Assembly: GCA_001898405.1 (NCBI GenBank)
Contig: MKTW01000002.1
Span: forward strand, 373,719 to 437,718
Direction of reading: 5' to 3'
From: Sphingobacteriales bacterium 44-61
GTDB lineage: Bacteria > Bacteroidota > Bacteroidia > Chitinophagales > Chitinophagaceae
Length of the DNA: 64,000 nucleotides
The position numbers and the translations under genes are program-made. Positions 42,454 through 51,732 of the stretch are shown here, one piece after another (within the stretch, counting starts at the first letter, position 1; every line of letters starts with the position of its first letter). The notes under the pieces were generated by a model. That model had not been told where the DNA came from, ran no database searches, and worked only from the letters and a program-made list of their open reading frames with translations.

Positions 42454-43950
42454 TTATTGGATCGTCCATTTCTTTAATTCCTCGGCGATCTTCCTGTCGT
42501 TGCTCAGCCTGGGCACTTTATTTTGCCCACCAAGTTTCCCTATGGATTTCATGTAATCAATAAATCCATTTTTGCGGACAGGCGTGATCTTCAGCGGCTC
42601 AAGGATATTACCTGTGATCAGGTCATCGTAATATACATTTTTACGGCGAAGATTTTCGTCCACCTTTTGCGCAAAGGCCTTCATATTGCCCGGCTCATTT
42701 TCAAATTCGACAAACCATTCATGGTATGATTTACCTGCATCACCGCTCACATAGGGTGCTACCGTAAATTCAGTGATATGTACTTTCTCTTCTTCTGCTG
42801 CTTTTTGCATGCTGTATTCCACCTCTTCACCGATCACGTGCTCACCAAAGGCAGAAATAAAATGCTTGATCCTTCCGGTAACTACCAGCCGATAGGGATC
42901 GGTGGATACAAACCGTACCGTATCGCCAATATTATACCCCCACAGTCCTGCATTGCTGTTAATGACCAAGGCATAGTTCTCTCCTACTTTCACATCACGG
43001 AGGGAAAGGCGTGTTGGATTTTCATTGAATATTTCTGCTGCCGGCACAAATTCAAAAAATATTCCATCATTTGTATTCAGCAATAAACCTTCAGCTTCCC
43101 GGGTGTCCTGGAAAGCAAAGAATCCTTCACTGGCGGGATACAATTCCACACAATCCACTTTTCTTCCGATGCTTTCAAACAAACGTGCTTTATAAGGCTC
43201 AAAATTCACTCCGCCCTGCATCATCACGCTAAAATGGGGAAACAGTTCACCGATCTTCTTTCCGCTCCTGCGCATCAGTTCATCAAAATACATCTGGATC
43301 CATGGTGGTATACCACTGATCAGCGTCATATCCTGGTTGATCGTTTCATCCACGATCTTGTTCAGCTTGGTTTCCCAGTCTTCGATACAATTGGTTTCAT
43401 AAGAAGGCAACTGGTTCGACCGGAGATAGGGAGGGATCTGGTGGTTGGCAATGCCGCTGAGGCGGCCGGTAGGAATGCCACCTACTCTTTCCAGCACAGG
43501 GGAACCGGACAAAAAGATCAGTTTTCCGCTAAAGAAACGGGTATTGCCTGTTTCGGCTGCATAACAAAGGGCAGCATTACGGGCTGTATTGAAATGGTTG
43601 CTGACAGAATCCTTGGTAATAGGAATATACTTGGTTCCGCTGGTGGTTCCGGAGGTCTTTGCGAAATAGAGGGGCTTTCCTTTCCAGAGAATATTATGCT
43701 TGCCTTCCTTGATCTGGTCTATATATGGCCTGATCTGCTCGTAGTCGCGGACAGGAACAGCCTGCTTGTACTCTTCATAGGCCGTTACTTTGTCGAGGCC
43801 GGCATCCTTGCCAAACTGGGTGTTGCGGCCGGTTTTCAACAGCATTTTCAGGATAGCTTCCTGGTCTTCTACAGCGGTCGTCGCTCCCTTCTGGACATGC
43901 TTATATATATAGGAAGCAAAGGGTTTAGCTAGTAAGGATTTGATTTTCAA
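42454..43950 (-). CDS. GH3-type acyl acid-amido synthetase family protein
   Basis: 498 residues of the GH3 auxin-responsive promoter family, an adenylate-forming enzyme group. The ATP/AMP-binding motif 1 is TSGTTSGTKYIPIT (residues 99-112). Motif 2 is probably in ELYPASEGFFAFQD and motif 3 in DPYRLVVTGRIKHFISAFGEH. Plant members join amino acids to jasmonate or auxin; bacterial members are mostly unstudied but should activate a carboxylic acid as an acyl adenylate. Length is near that of the bacterial branch. It is 95 bases upstream of dxr; a -7 element (44183-44176, TATCTTTG) lies 226 bases before the ATG. Confidence 0.9.
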   Translation of the reverse strand: MKIKSLLAKPFASYIYKHVQKGATTAVEDQEAILKMLLKTGRNTQFGKDAGLDKVTAYEEYKQAVPVRDYEQIRPYIDQIKEGKHNILWKGKPLYFAKTSGTTSGTKYIPITKDSVSNHFNTARNAALCYAAETGNTRFFSGKLIFLSGSPVLERVGGIPTGRLSGIANHQIPPYLRSNQLPSYETNCIEDWETKLNKIVDETINQDMTLISGIPPWIQMYFDELMRRSGKKIGELFPHFSVMMQGGVNFEPYKARLFESIGRKVDCVELYPASEGFFAFQDTREAEGLLLNTNDGIFFEFVPAAEIFNENPTRLSLRDVKVGENYALVINSNAGLWGYNIGDTVRFVSTDPYRLVVTGRIKHFISAFGEHVIGEEVEYSMQKAAEEEKVHITEFTVAPYVSGDAGKSYHEWFVEFENEPGNMKAFAQKVDENLRRKNVYYDDLITGNILEPLKITPVRKNGFIDYMKSIGKLGGQNKVPRLSNDRKIAEELKKWTIQ

Positions 43951-44175
43951 GACACAAAGATTTATAATAAGGCAATTGCCCTGTTTTTCAATGGCATCCG
44001 GACCAGTCCCAACTTAAAGATTAAATGTTTAAAACCGGGGAATGCCGACGTTTTAAACTGTTAAACTTTAACCCACAAAATTGAAGAAACCTTCAAAATA
44101 AGTTCTCTCACTGGCCGGAAAGGAAAACCGCCTGAAGCCGGGATTTTAGTGGCCGGCATCGGGCGTTTTAAACAA

Positions 44176-44204
44176 CAAAGATAAAGGAAGCAGGTTTACC
44201 TTTG
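44176..44204. promoter_or_regulatory. Divergent -7 elements in the gap between the GH3-type gene and rplU
   Basis: TATCTTTG reads on the reverse strand (44183-44176) toward the GH3-type gene, and TACCTTTG on the forward strand (44197-44204) toward rplU. Both fit TAnnTTTG exactly. The 431-base gap (43951-44381) also holds three copies of GTTTTAAAC or its inverse (44027-44035, 44050-44058, 44165-44173), the first two as an inverted repeat, and no gene. Confidence 0.4.
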
Positions 44205-44331
44205 CCACCTGAAATCCAGTGGTTCTGCCCTGAAATGACTGGTTTTGGGGCTTTAAACCCGAAATCCGCGAGCCTCTCCGGGATTTGCCGACCAAAAGGC
44301 CCAAAATCGGGGGTAAAACTTTGATATTCCG

Positions 44332-44362
44332 TTTGCCGGTTCATTTTTTCCCCTTACCTTTG
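44332..44362 (+). promoter_or_regulatory. Promoter of rplU-rpmA
   Basis: TTTG (44332-44335), 19 bases, then TACCTTTG (44355-44362): the full Bacteroidota -33/-7 consensus with ideal spacing, 20 bases before the rplU ATG. Confidence 0.82.
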
Positions 44363-44381
44363 CGTCCCTAATTATAGATTT

Positions 44382-44681
44382 ATGATAGCAGTAGTAAAAG
44401 TAGCCGGCCAGCAATTCAAGGTTGAAAAAGACCAGACTTTGTTCGTTCCCCATGTTGCGGGCAATGCCGGTGATAAATTAAACCTGGAAGTGCTATTGGT
44501 AGATGCCAATGGAAAACTGTCTATAGGTTCATCTGTTAATGCGAAAGTGCAGGCAGAGATCGTTGACCAGGTAAAAGGTGATACCGTGATCGCCTACAAG
44601 CAAAAAAGAAGGAAAGGCTTTCACAAAAAGAAAGGTCACCGTACTGCTTATACAAAAATCAAAGTAACAAGCATCGCTTAA
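44382..44681 (+). CDS. rplU: 50S ribosomal protein L21
   Basis: The 99-residue L21 begins MIAVVKVAGQQFKVEKDQTL and ends with the basic KRRKGFHKKKGHRTAYTKIK segment that binds 23S rRNA domain I. It is the first gene of the rplU-rpmA operon, with a consensus promoter 20 bases upstream. Length is close to the usual 103. Confidence 0.98.
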   Translation: MIAVVKVAGQQFKVEKDQTLFVPHVAGNAGDKLNLEVLLVDANGKLSIGSSVNAKVQAEIVDQVKGDTVIAYKQKRRKGFHKKKGHRTAYTKIKVTSIA

Positions 44682-44758
44682 TTAATTCCTAATAAGAGAT
44701 TCCGAATTCCGGTTTATACTTATGATGGAATTGGGAATAGCATTTAAAACTTTAAGTT

Positions 44759-45019
44759 ATGGCACATAAGAAAGGTGAAGGTAGTGTAAAGAACGGCCGC
44801 GATTCACAAAGCAAACGCTTAGGTGTAAAGATATTCGGTGGTCAGCCTGCTGTATCCGGAAACATCATCGTTCGTCAGCGTGGTACAGAGTACCATCCTG
44901 GTAAAAATGTTGGTGTTGGTAAAGATTTTACCCTGTTCGCATTGAACGATGGTGTAGTTGAATTCCGTAAAGGAAGAAACAACAGAACCTACGTTTCTGT
45001 AAACATAGCAGAAGCCTAA
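44759..45019 (+). CDS. rpmA: 50S ribosomal protein L27
   Basis: An 86-residue L27: [40 protein letters not shown], and [20 protein letters not shown]. The N-terminus starts directly with the mature AHKKG type and has no cleavable extension such as that of Firmicutes. It reaches the peptidyl-transferase centre. It follows rplU by 77 bases, the standard pair. Confidence 0.98.
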   Translation: MAHKKGEGSVKNGRDSQSKRLGVKIFGGQPAVSGNIIVRQRGTEYHPGKNVGVGKDFTLFALNDGVVEFRKGRNNRTYVSVNIAEA

Positions 45020-45124
45020 GTTTGTTGTTTGCCATTTTTTGTGGAAAAAAAATTTGGGTAGTATAAAATAATTATTATTTTTACTATTGATAACCCATTT
45101 TACTAAACATTAAATTCTAAAAAA

Positions 45125-45232
<108 letters not shown>

Positions 45233-45259
45233 GTTTAAATTTCTTGAAAGTAATAGCAA

Positions 45260-45290
45260 AGTCCTGGCGTCCGCCGGGACTTTTTCTTTG
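45260..45290 (+). terminator. Intrinsic terminator after the histone-like gene
   Basis: AGTCCTGGC (45260-45268) and GCCGGGACT (45273-45281) form a 9-bp stem with one G-T pair and loop GTCC, followed by TTTTCTTT. Confidence 0.88.
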
Positions 45291-45329
45291 GGTATACAGG
45301 AAGAAGGACAATTTCTGTCTAAGAGATCC

Positions 45330-45390
45330 CCTTCCCGTCTTCCCGCCTTACCGGTAAGTTTTTTACCGGTAAGGCGGGAAGACGGGAAGG
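45330..45390. repeat. 28-bp perfect inverted repeat
   Basis: The arms at 45330-45357 and 45363-45390 are perfectly complementary over 28 bases, separated by GTTTT. Each arm ends in the smaller palindrome TTACCGGTAA. The element lies 40 bases after the terminator of the histone-like gene and about 90 bases before polX. It has no T-run on either side, so it is not a standard terminator. It may be a mobile palindromic (REP-like) element. Confidence 0.85.
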
Positions 45391-45452
45391 ATGTACTTTA
45401 AAAGCATGTTTTCTACTGTAAGCAGTTGAATCAATATTGTTATATAGCATAT

Positions 45453-45460
45453 TATCTTTG
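45453..45460 (+). promoter_or_regulatory. Promoter -7 element of polX
   Basis: TATCTTTG is a perfect TAnnTTTG match 21 bases before the polX ATG; the -33 region is not clear. Confidence 0.6.
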
Positions 45461-45481
45461 TTGACACTACAAACATAGTTC

Positions 45482-47176
45482 ATGGATAACGCCGCTATTG
45501 CCGATAATTTTTCGCTTCTTTCCAAACTGATGGACATACATGGAGAGAATTCTTTTAAAACCAAGACCTACTCCATTGCTGCTTATCATATAGAAAACTT
45601 ACCGGTGCAGATAAAGGATACGCCACGGGAAGATCTGTTCCGCCTGAAGGGTATCGGCGAAAGCATCGGCAATAAGGTGATCGAGATGCTGGATACCGGT
45701 AAGCTGGCCTTGCTGGAAGATTACCTGCTCAATACTCCTCCCGGTGTAGTGGAGATGCTGAACATAAAAGGCATCGGGCCAAAAAAGATCCATACCATCT
45801 GGAAAGAGATGGAAATTGAATCATTGGGTGAACTGCTGTATGCCTGTAACGAAAACAGGTTGACCCTCTTCAAAGGTTTTGGTGAAAAAACACAGCAGAA
45901 CGTACAGGAAGCGATCGAATTCTATATGTTAAACCAGGGCAGCTTCCTGTATGCACAACTGGAAGAGATCTTTCCGCAGGTAGATGGATACCTGAAAAAA
46001 TTATTCGGTGCTGATAAAGTGGCTGTCACCGGGGCTTATCGCCGGCAGGAGTTGACCATCGATGAACTGGAATATGTTGTGTTGGATACGTCAGACGATA
46101 TCAAACCAAAATTTCAAACAGCCCAGCCGCCTGAATTGCTGGAAGACAGTTCTGCTACCCTTCTTTACAAGCTTAAAAATGGTTTAAAACTCCGGCTTTA
46201 TACGGGCAGTAAGGATCTTGCCGAGCAATTGTTCCTGACCTCCGGCTCCATTGAATTCATTGACGCGTTTGAAGATGGATACAAATGGCGCGGGTCTGGC
46301 GAATATGCAGGCACCGGCAGCGCTGGCGATGAAGCTATTTTTACCCGCGCCGGTTTGCCCTATATCCCACCCTGCCTCCGGGAAACAGCCGCTATTGTTG
46401 AAAAAGCAAAAGCAGGCCGTTTGCCTTCCCTGATCCAGCCTGGTGATGTAAAAGGCGTGATCCACAACCATAGCAACTGGAGCGATGGAGCCAATACCAT
46501 CGAAGAGATGGCGAAAGAATGTATCAGCAAGGGATATGAATACCTGGTAATGTCTGACCACTCTAAAGCTGCTGCCTATGCAAAAGGGCTGTCTGAAGAG
46601 CGGATAAAAGAACAACACCTGTATATCGATGAACTGAACCGCAAACTAAGCCCGTTCAAAATATTCAAAAGCATCGAATGTGATATATTGAATGATGGCA
46701 GCATGGATTATGCGAATGATGTGCTGGCTTCGTTCGATCTTGTTATTGCTTCTGTGCACAGCAACCTGAAGATGACCGAAGAAAAAGCAATGATGCGCAT
46801 TCTGAAAGCCATTCACAACCCTTATACCACCATACTGGGTCACCCCACCGGCCGCCTTCTGTTAAGCCGCAAAGGTTATCCCATTGATCATAAAAAACTG
46901 ATCGATGCATGTGTGGAGCAAAACGTAGTGATCGAGATCAACGCTCACCCCCGCCGGCTTGATCTTGATTGGCGCTGGATCCCCTATGCCCTGGAAAAGG
47001 GAGCATTGGTATCCATCGATCCTGATGCCCACCACCTTGAAGGGTTTGCCGATATAAAATACGGAGTGCTGGCCGCACAAAAAGGCGGGCTGGTAAAAGA
47101 AAGTAACCTGAGCAGCTTTGGATTAAAAGAGTTTGAACAGTTCTTAAACGACAGGAGAAAGAAAAAAGGGATATGA
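45482..47176 (+). CDS. polX: PolX-family protein with PHP exonuclease domain and degenerate polymerase site
   Basis: 564 residues: a helical 8-kDa-like domain with helix-hairpin-helix motifs (FRLKGIGESIGNKV, LNIKGIGPKKIHTI, FKGFGEKTQQNV; about 55-140), a nucleotidyltransferase domain (about 150-310) and a C-terminal PHP domain (about 335-564). The PHP metal ligands are kept: IHNHSNWSDGANT, YLVMSDHSKAAAY, SIECDIL, IASVHS, LGHPTGRLL and SIDPDAH. In family X the polymerase site is GS-x-RR followed by D-x-D. Here the line reads GAYRRQELTIDELEYVVL, with both Asp changed to Glu, and a third Asp is not seen in LKLRLYTGSKDL. It should therefore work mainly as a 3'-5' exonuclease or AP endonuclease. 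Its stop codon directly abuts the convergent kinase gene. Confidence 0.92.
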   Translation: MDNAAIADNFSLLSKLMDIHGENSFKTKTYSIAAYHIENLPVQIKDTPREDLFRLKGIGESIGNKVIEMLDTGKLALLEDYLLNTPPGVVEMLNIKGIGPKKIHTIWKEMEIESLGELLYACNENRLTLFKGFGEKTQQNVQEAIEFYMLNQGSFLYAQLEEIFPQVDGYLKKLFGADKVAVTGAYRRQELTIDELEYVVLDTSDDIKPKFQTAQPPELLEDSSATLLYKLKNGLKLRLYTGSKDLAEQLFLTSGSIEFIDAFEDGYKWRGSGEYAGTGSAGDEAIFTRAGLPYIPPCLRETAAIVEKAKAGRLPSLIQPGDVKGVIHNHSNWSDGANTIEEMAKECISKGYEYLVMSDHSKAAAYAKGLSEERIKEQHLYIDELNRKLSPFKIFKSIECDILNDGSMDYANDVLASFDLVIASVHSNLKMTEEKAMMRILKAIHNPYTTILGHPTGRLLLSRKGYPIDHKKLIDACVEQNVVIEINAHPRRLDLDWRWIPYALEKGALVSIDPDAHHLEGFADIKYGVLAAQKGGLVKESNLSSFGLKEFEQFLNDRRKKKGI

Positions 47177-50100
47177 TCACACGCTTACTACAGGCAATTC
47201 CACATGGAAAGTAGTTCCGCTTCCTGCTTCTGTTTCAAACCAGATCCTTCCCCTTGCCTGCTCGATAATTCCTTTACACATTGCGAGGCCAAGGCCTGTA
47301 CCGGATGATTTGGTGGTGAAATTCGGAATAAAGATCCGTGACTGCATTTCTTCAGGAATACCTTCGCCGTTATCTTTTACACTCACGCGCACCATACCAT
47401 CTTCTTCCATTTGCTCATTCACTTCTATCCGGCAAGGGCCGTCGCTGCAAGCTTCCACAGCGTTGGCAAAAAGATTGGTGAACAACCGGTTCATCTGTGT
47501 CTTATCTGCATGCACCATAATACGATGATGGACCGGGGTCCAGATAAATTCTGTATTGGGATCTGCTCCATACAATTCCTGCAACGAACGTATCACCGTA
47601 TGCAGGTCAAACTCTTCAATATTCGTATTGCTGATATTGGCAAACTGAGAGAAGTCGGCTGCGATCTTCGACAGGTGATCGATCTGCTCTACCAGGGTGT
47701 TGGCCACATTGCTCGACAATTCCTTTACATTCGGCTGGTTATTATTGATCGCTTTCTGCAGGTATTGAATGCTTAGCTTCATCGGTGTCAGCGGATTCTT
47801 GATCTCATGCGCTACCTGGCGCGCCATTTCCCTCCAGGCTTCTTCCCTTTCGGTTTTAGCTAAAGCGGCTGCGCTCTCTTCCAGTTTGGCCACCATCTTA
47901 TTGTATTCCTTTACCAGGTCGCCGATCTCATCGTCGCGGTTCCATTCGATCTCTTCATTCATTTTACCGAGGTTCACATCCTTCATCTTGTTGCTGATAA
48001 TAGAGAATGAACGGGTGATCCTGTTGGTGATGAATAAGGCGATCAGGCCTGCCACCAGGAGGATAAAAGCATTGAGGTTGATCACCGTAACAATGAAATT
48101 GGATATTTCCTGGTCAAGCTCCGGCTGTGAAGTGAAATAAGGAATATCGAGATAGGCATACGCTTTACCATCTTCATCTCTTACCGGCGCATAAATGCTG
48201 AGATAAGAAAGATTGGCGATGTTTTCTTCCTGCACGTATTCCACCAGGTTGAGCCGGCTTAAGCGGTAATATGCACCAGGCTCCATTTTCTTACTCAATA
48301 CACCCCTGTTGTATACGTTGGCCTCTGATGAAACCTGCAGATCTCCTGCAAGATTGTATACGTTCACATCCACACCATGTATCTCAGAAACTTCTTCCAC
48401 CAGGCTTTGGAGGGTATGGCTGGTAGTGGAATCATTCAGGGCGATCAGGTCTGAAGCGGGATTGCCCGGCCTGATGCGCTTCTCCATTTCATTTACCATG
48501 ATCTTCATGGTGCGGCTCAGCTTATCGCTATTGGTCCGGTTATACCTTGTTCTGAAAAAGTTGATCGTGGCAATGCCGATAATGATAAAGGAAAAGATGC
48601 TGATAAAAATGATGGTGCTGTGCACCTGGTTCCGGATATTGAAATGAAAGAAGCGCCGGAAACCTTCCAGGTCATACACAGCTCTTACCAGCAGCGACAA
48701 TACCTGGACGATGAATATCAGGAACAGGAAAGAACTGAAGATATAGGAAAACAGGGTGATGGTCTCTATCAGCGTGTCAAGCTTGCGGGCTATTACAACC
48801 ACTTTCTGGTTACCCGCTTTATACCACAATTCATCATAATCACCGCTTACCTTCCTCGTCACTTCACCGGCAAGGCTGCTCAGTTCTGCATCATTCAGCT
48901 TGGTAGCAAAAGGATATTTATTGGAAAGACGGGTCAGCTTTCGCTGGTTGTACACAGCATAGGAATAGATAGGCGAATTCTCCGGGTCATTCTTTTTGTA
49001 TTGCTTGAACAATTCTGCGAGCAACGCATCACTGCTGTATTTTTTGGGATTGGAGATAATAAAGAAATAGCCCAGGCTCCGCCCGCTGCTGTCCATAATG
49101 TCTTTCTCCGTAATGAAAGTAAACTTGTCGAAAGCAGTTTCGTAATAATAAACACCCGGCGTTGAAGTGGGGTGCGATTGCTGCAGCACGATCGTTTTCA
49201 GCGCTTCAAACCGTGTAGCGTCGGGGTTGAAAAGGGATTTACCGGATGAATCATACGCAAAGAACGTCGTTTCAAACTGGTCGGCATAAGTCCTGTACAG
49301 GCCTGAGTTGATGCTATCCCTCAGTGAAGCATTCGTGCTGCTGTCGGTAAACCGGTAGAAATTATTTTGAAGGAAATCATTGTCCAGGTAATTCAGTGCA
49401 ATGCTCATCAGCCGTTCGCTCGATTCGTCTGTTTGCGTAGCCAGTTTTTCCGCATAGAATTTTCTTTTGCCCCATTCCGCTTTCCTGTTTTCCACCAGCA
49501 TGATGGCTGAGATGGAAACGGAGAAAACGAATATCCAGAAAAGTATGCCCGCAATATTGATCCGTATACGGGTCAGTATCACCCCTTCCCTGTTTACCAG
49601 CCAGGTATACACCAGCAGCCAGCACAGCACAGGGATATAAAACAACACGGCAGGGTCGCCGGTCTTAAGGGTAAGATATACCAGGCCGGAAAACGCGATC
49701 GCAAAATATACCAGCCATATTTCTCCGCGCAAAAACGGGAAGATGATGCGGAAAAGCAATTGTGTGAAATAATAATACGATAGCGAAAGGGTTGCCAGCA
49801 CAAAAAAACCGACCACGGTATAGCGGTCGAGGCTCCAGAAATTCGTTACATCAAATGATATTTTGGAATCAGCCACAATGCTTCTGATCACTGAAGAGAT
49901 AATGAAAGTGGAATAGATCAGCATTATGAGCGATACGATCCCTGTAAGCAGTTTCAGCCACTGTGGCCATTGGCTGATAAAGCTTTCCATCCGCTGCACT
50001 TTATACCAGGTAAACAGCACCAGCCAGCAGAAGAACACGGAGTTCATCAGCAGATCACCCAGCGATCGTTGCACAAACGTGGACCCGTAAACAGACGGAT

Positions 50101-50938
50101 CGAATAATTCAAACTGGCGGAGGTTGAGCAAGGAGGGCACCCAGTAAATGAATAACCGTATTACCAGGAGGGACAGTGCCAGGAACAATACCCCTTTCCA
50201 GATCTTTTTCTGCGAAAGAGATTCTGCGATCAGGTGCACAAACAGCAATAGCATCAGCAGGCCGCTGAAGCGCAGCAATATCGTAAGGGCATTATTGTAA
50301 GGAACTACACCGGTAGTCTTTTTATCAAAATAAAAAAGCGTTTTGCCGGAAATGGATTTTACAGGGAATTCAGTTACGGCATTATCTACCAGCACCACCC
50401 TGTAATCGGCCGTTTTGCTATACACAAATTGCTCCGGCAGATAATCCGTTTCCAGCCAGTAAGCTGAGCGGAAAGGGATCATGCCATAAACAATTACGGT
50501 ACCGGAGTTAAGCGTAACAAGCCTTTTCACTACCAGGTAATAGCCATTGGGAAGCTTCATCAGCTCTTCCAGTTCTTTCTGATGATAGGTAGCGGGAGGA
50601 GGCAGTATCATCTGGTTGTTCCAGAAACGCATGGAAAGCATGCCATCTTCCGTAAGCTTATACACAAAGACCCCGTACTTTTTGGAAGTCATTCTTTCCA
50701 GGTCTTTGAGCGATTCGGTGTTTTCGGATAATCTTCCCAGCAGGGAAGTGTCGGTCAGCAGCTCATTGAAGTCTTTTTGCTGACCATGAAGGTATTTTTC
50801 CGCCATCCTCACTTCATCTGCAACAGAGGACCTGTTTGTATAAAGCTTATTGAAAAAAAAGGACAGCGTAAAAAGCAAGGCTGCCAGTAACAGCAAGCTG
50901 AATTTCCAAACCCGGCTATTTGATAGTAATAGCTTCAC
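47177..50938 (-). CDS. Giant multi-span membrane histidine kinase
   Basis: A 1,253-residue kinase. One membrane helix near residues 12-32 is followed by an extracytoplasmic region. A block of about ten membrane segments follows (about 225-490), then a second sensor loop (about 500-760), another helix, a further loop with a dCache-like look (about 800-960), a helix near 970-990 and a HAMP-like linker. The HisKA domain has H1044 in QVAHEIKNPLTPMKLSIQYL, and the HATPase domain has LFTNLFANAVEAC, DNGEGIPEE and GTGLGLAMCKG. The kinase core resembles NtrY. The signal is unknown and no response regulator is adjacent. Its ATG overlaps the mazG stop codon (ATGA), so the two genes form an operon. Confidence 0.9.
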   Translation of the reverse strand: MKLLLSNSRVWKFSLLLLAALLFTLSFFFNKLYTNRSSVADEVRMAEKYLHGQQKDFNELLTDTSLLGRLSENTESLKDLERMTSKKYGVFVYKLTEDGMLSMRFWNNQMILPPPATYHQKELEELMKLPNGYYLVVKRLVTLNSGTVIVYGMIPFRSAYWLETDYLPEQFVYSKTADYRVVLVDNAVTEFPVKSISGKTLFYFDKKTTGVVPYNNALTILLRFSGLLMLLLFVHLIAESLSQKKIWKGVLFLALSLLVIRLFIYWVPSLLNLRQFELFDPSVYGSTFVQRSLGDLLMNSVFFCWLVLFTWYKVQRMESFISQWPQWLKLLTGIVSLIMLIYSTFIISSVIRSIVADSKISFDVTNFWSLDRYTVVGFFVLATLSLSYYYFTQLLFRIIFPFLRGEIWLVYFAIAFSGLVYLTLKTGDPAVLFYIPVLCWLLVYTWLVNREGVILTRIRINIAGILFWIFVFSVSISAIMLVENRKAEWGKRKFYAEKLATQTDESSERLMSIALNYLDNDFLQNNFYRFTDSSTNASLRDSINSGLYRTYADQFETTFFAYDSSGKSLFNPDATRFEALKTIVLQQSHPTSTPGVYYYETAFDKFTFITEKDIMDSSGRSLGYFFIISNPKKYSSDALLAELFKQYKKNDPENSPIYSYAVYNQRKLTRLSNKYPFATKLNDAELSSLAGEVTRKVSGDYDELWYKAGNQKVVVIARKLDTLIETITLFSYIFSSFLFLIFIVQVLSLLVRAVYDLEGFRRFFHFNIRNQVHSTIIFISIFSFIIIGIATINFFRTRYNRTNSDKLSRTMKIMVNEMEKRIRPGNPASDLIALNDSTTSHTLQSLVEEVSEIHGVDVNVYNLAGDLQVSSEANVYNRGVLSKKMEPGAYYRLSRLNLVEYVQEENIANLSYLSIYAPVRDEDGKAYAYLDIPYFTSQPELDQEISNFIVTVINLNAFILLVAGLIALFITNRITRSFSIISNKMKDVNLGKMNEEIEWNRDDEIGDLVKEYNKMVAKLEESAAALAKTEREEAWREMARQVAHEIKNPLTPMKLSIQYLQKAINNNQPNVKELSSNVANTLVEQIDHLSKIAADFSQFANISNTNIEEFDLHTVIRSLQELYGADPNTEFIWTPVHHRIMVHADKTQMNRLFTNLFANAVEACSDGPCRIEVNEQMEEDGMVRVSVKDNGEGIPEEMQSRIFIPNFTTKSSGTGLGLAMCKGIIEQARGRIWFETEAGSGTTFHVELPVVSV

Positions 50939-51720
50939 TGATGCCGTTGCTGTTTAATGCTGTTCCAGATGGCATCCATCTCTTCCAGGCTCATTGTAGC
51001 CAGGTCTTTTCCTTGTTTAATTGCCTGCTGTTCCATCTGTGTAAAGCGGTGGATGAATTTTTTATTGGTCCGTTCGAGGGCATTTTCAGCATCCACCTGC
51101 AAAAACCGTGCATAATTGACCAGCGAAAACACAAGATCACCGAATTCTTCCTCCACTTTTTCCTGTCCGCCACCTTCGATCGCTTCTTTCAATTCCTGCA
51201 TTTCTTCTTCCACCTTATCCCAAACCTGCTCTTTATTGTCCCATTCAAACCCTACCTGCTTTGCTTTTTCCTGCAGCCGCATGGCTTTTACAGTAGCAGG
51301 CAATGAGCGTGGCACTCCGCTTAATACAGAGCTTTTCCCTTCTTTCAGCTTTAGTTTTTCCCAGTTCCTTTTAACGTCGTCTTCATTGTTCACTTTTACA
51401 TCGCCATAGATATGCGGATGGCGGGCTACCAGTTTATCGCTGATCCCGTCAATTACTTCCTGCAGGCTGAACCGGCCCTGCTCAGCCCCGATTTTGGCAT
51501 AAAATACGATATGCAGCAGGATATCACCCAGTTCCTCACGGATGCCTTTCCAATCGCTGTCTGTAATGGCATCAGCCAGTTCAAAAGTCTCTTCAATGGT
51601 CATTTGCCGCAGGGTATGAATGGTCTGCTTTCTGTCCCATGGGCATTTTTCCCTGAGCTCATCCATAATGGTTACCAGCCGTTGAAAAGATGTTGCCAGG
51701 TCAGGTTGATTTGTGTTCAT
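50935..51720 (-). CDS. mazG: Nucleoside triphosphate pyrophosphohydrolase MazG
   Basis: MazG hydrolyses (d)NTPs, including aberrant ones, to monophosphate and pyrophosphate. The 261-residue protein has two tandem MazG domains. The first has CPWDRKQTIHTLRQMTIEET, FELADAI and REELGDILLHIVFYAK, with the EExxE...ExxD metal ligands. The second begins GFEWDNKEQVWDKVEEEMQE and has EFGDLVFSLVNYARF. The C-terminal FIHRFTQMEQQAIKQGKDLA segment is typical. It is 12 bases after the DUF3667 gene and overlaps the kinase gene by four bases. Confidence 0.96.
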   Translation of the reverse strand: MNTNQPDLATSFQRLVTIMDELREKCPWDRKQTIHTLRQMTIEETFELADAITDSDWKGIREELGDILLHIVFYAKIGAEQGRFSLQEVIDGISDKLVARHPHIYGDVKVNNEDDVKRNWEKLKLKEGKSSVLSGVPRSLPATVKAMRLQEKAKQVGFEWDNKEQVWDKVEEEMQELKEAIEGGGQEKVEEEFGDLVFSLVNYARFLQVDAENALERTNKKFIHRFTQMEQQAIKQGKDLATMSLEEMDAIWNSIKQQRHQ

Positions 51721-51732
51721 AACAGGTAGGGG

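Noticed and set aside
43234-43932. Forward frame of 232 codons opposite the GH3-type synthetase gene
   Set aside because: Antisense to a gene with clear motifs; no protein features of its own.
44253-44453. Reverse frame of 66 codons over the rplU promoter
   Set aside because: It overlaps a consensus promoter and the start of rplU and has no domain.
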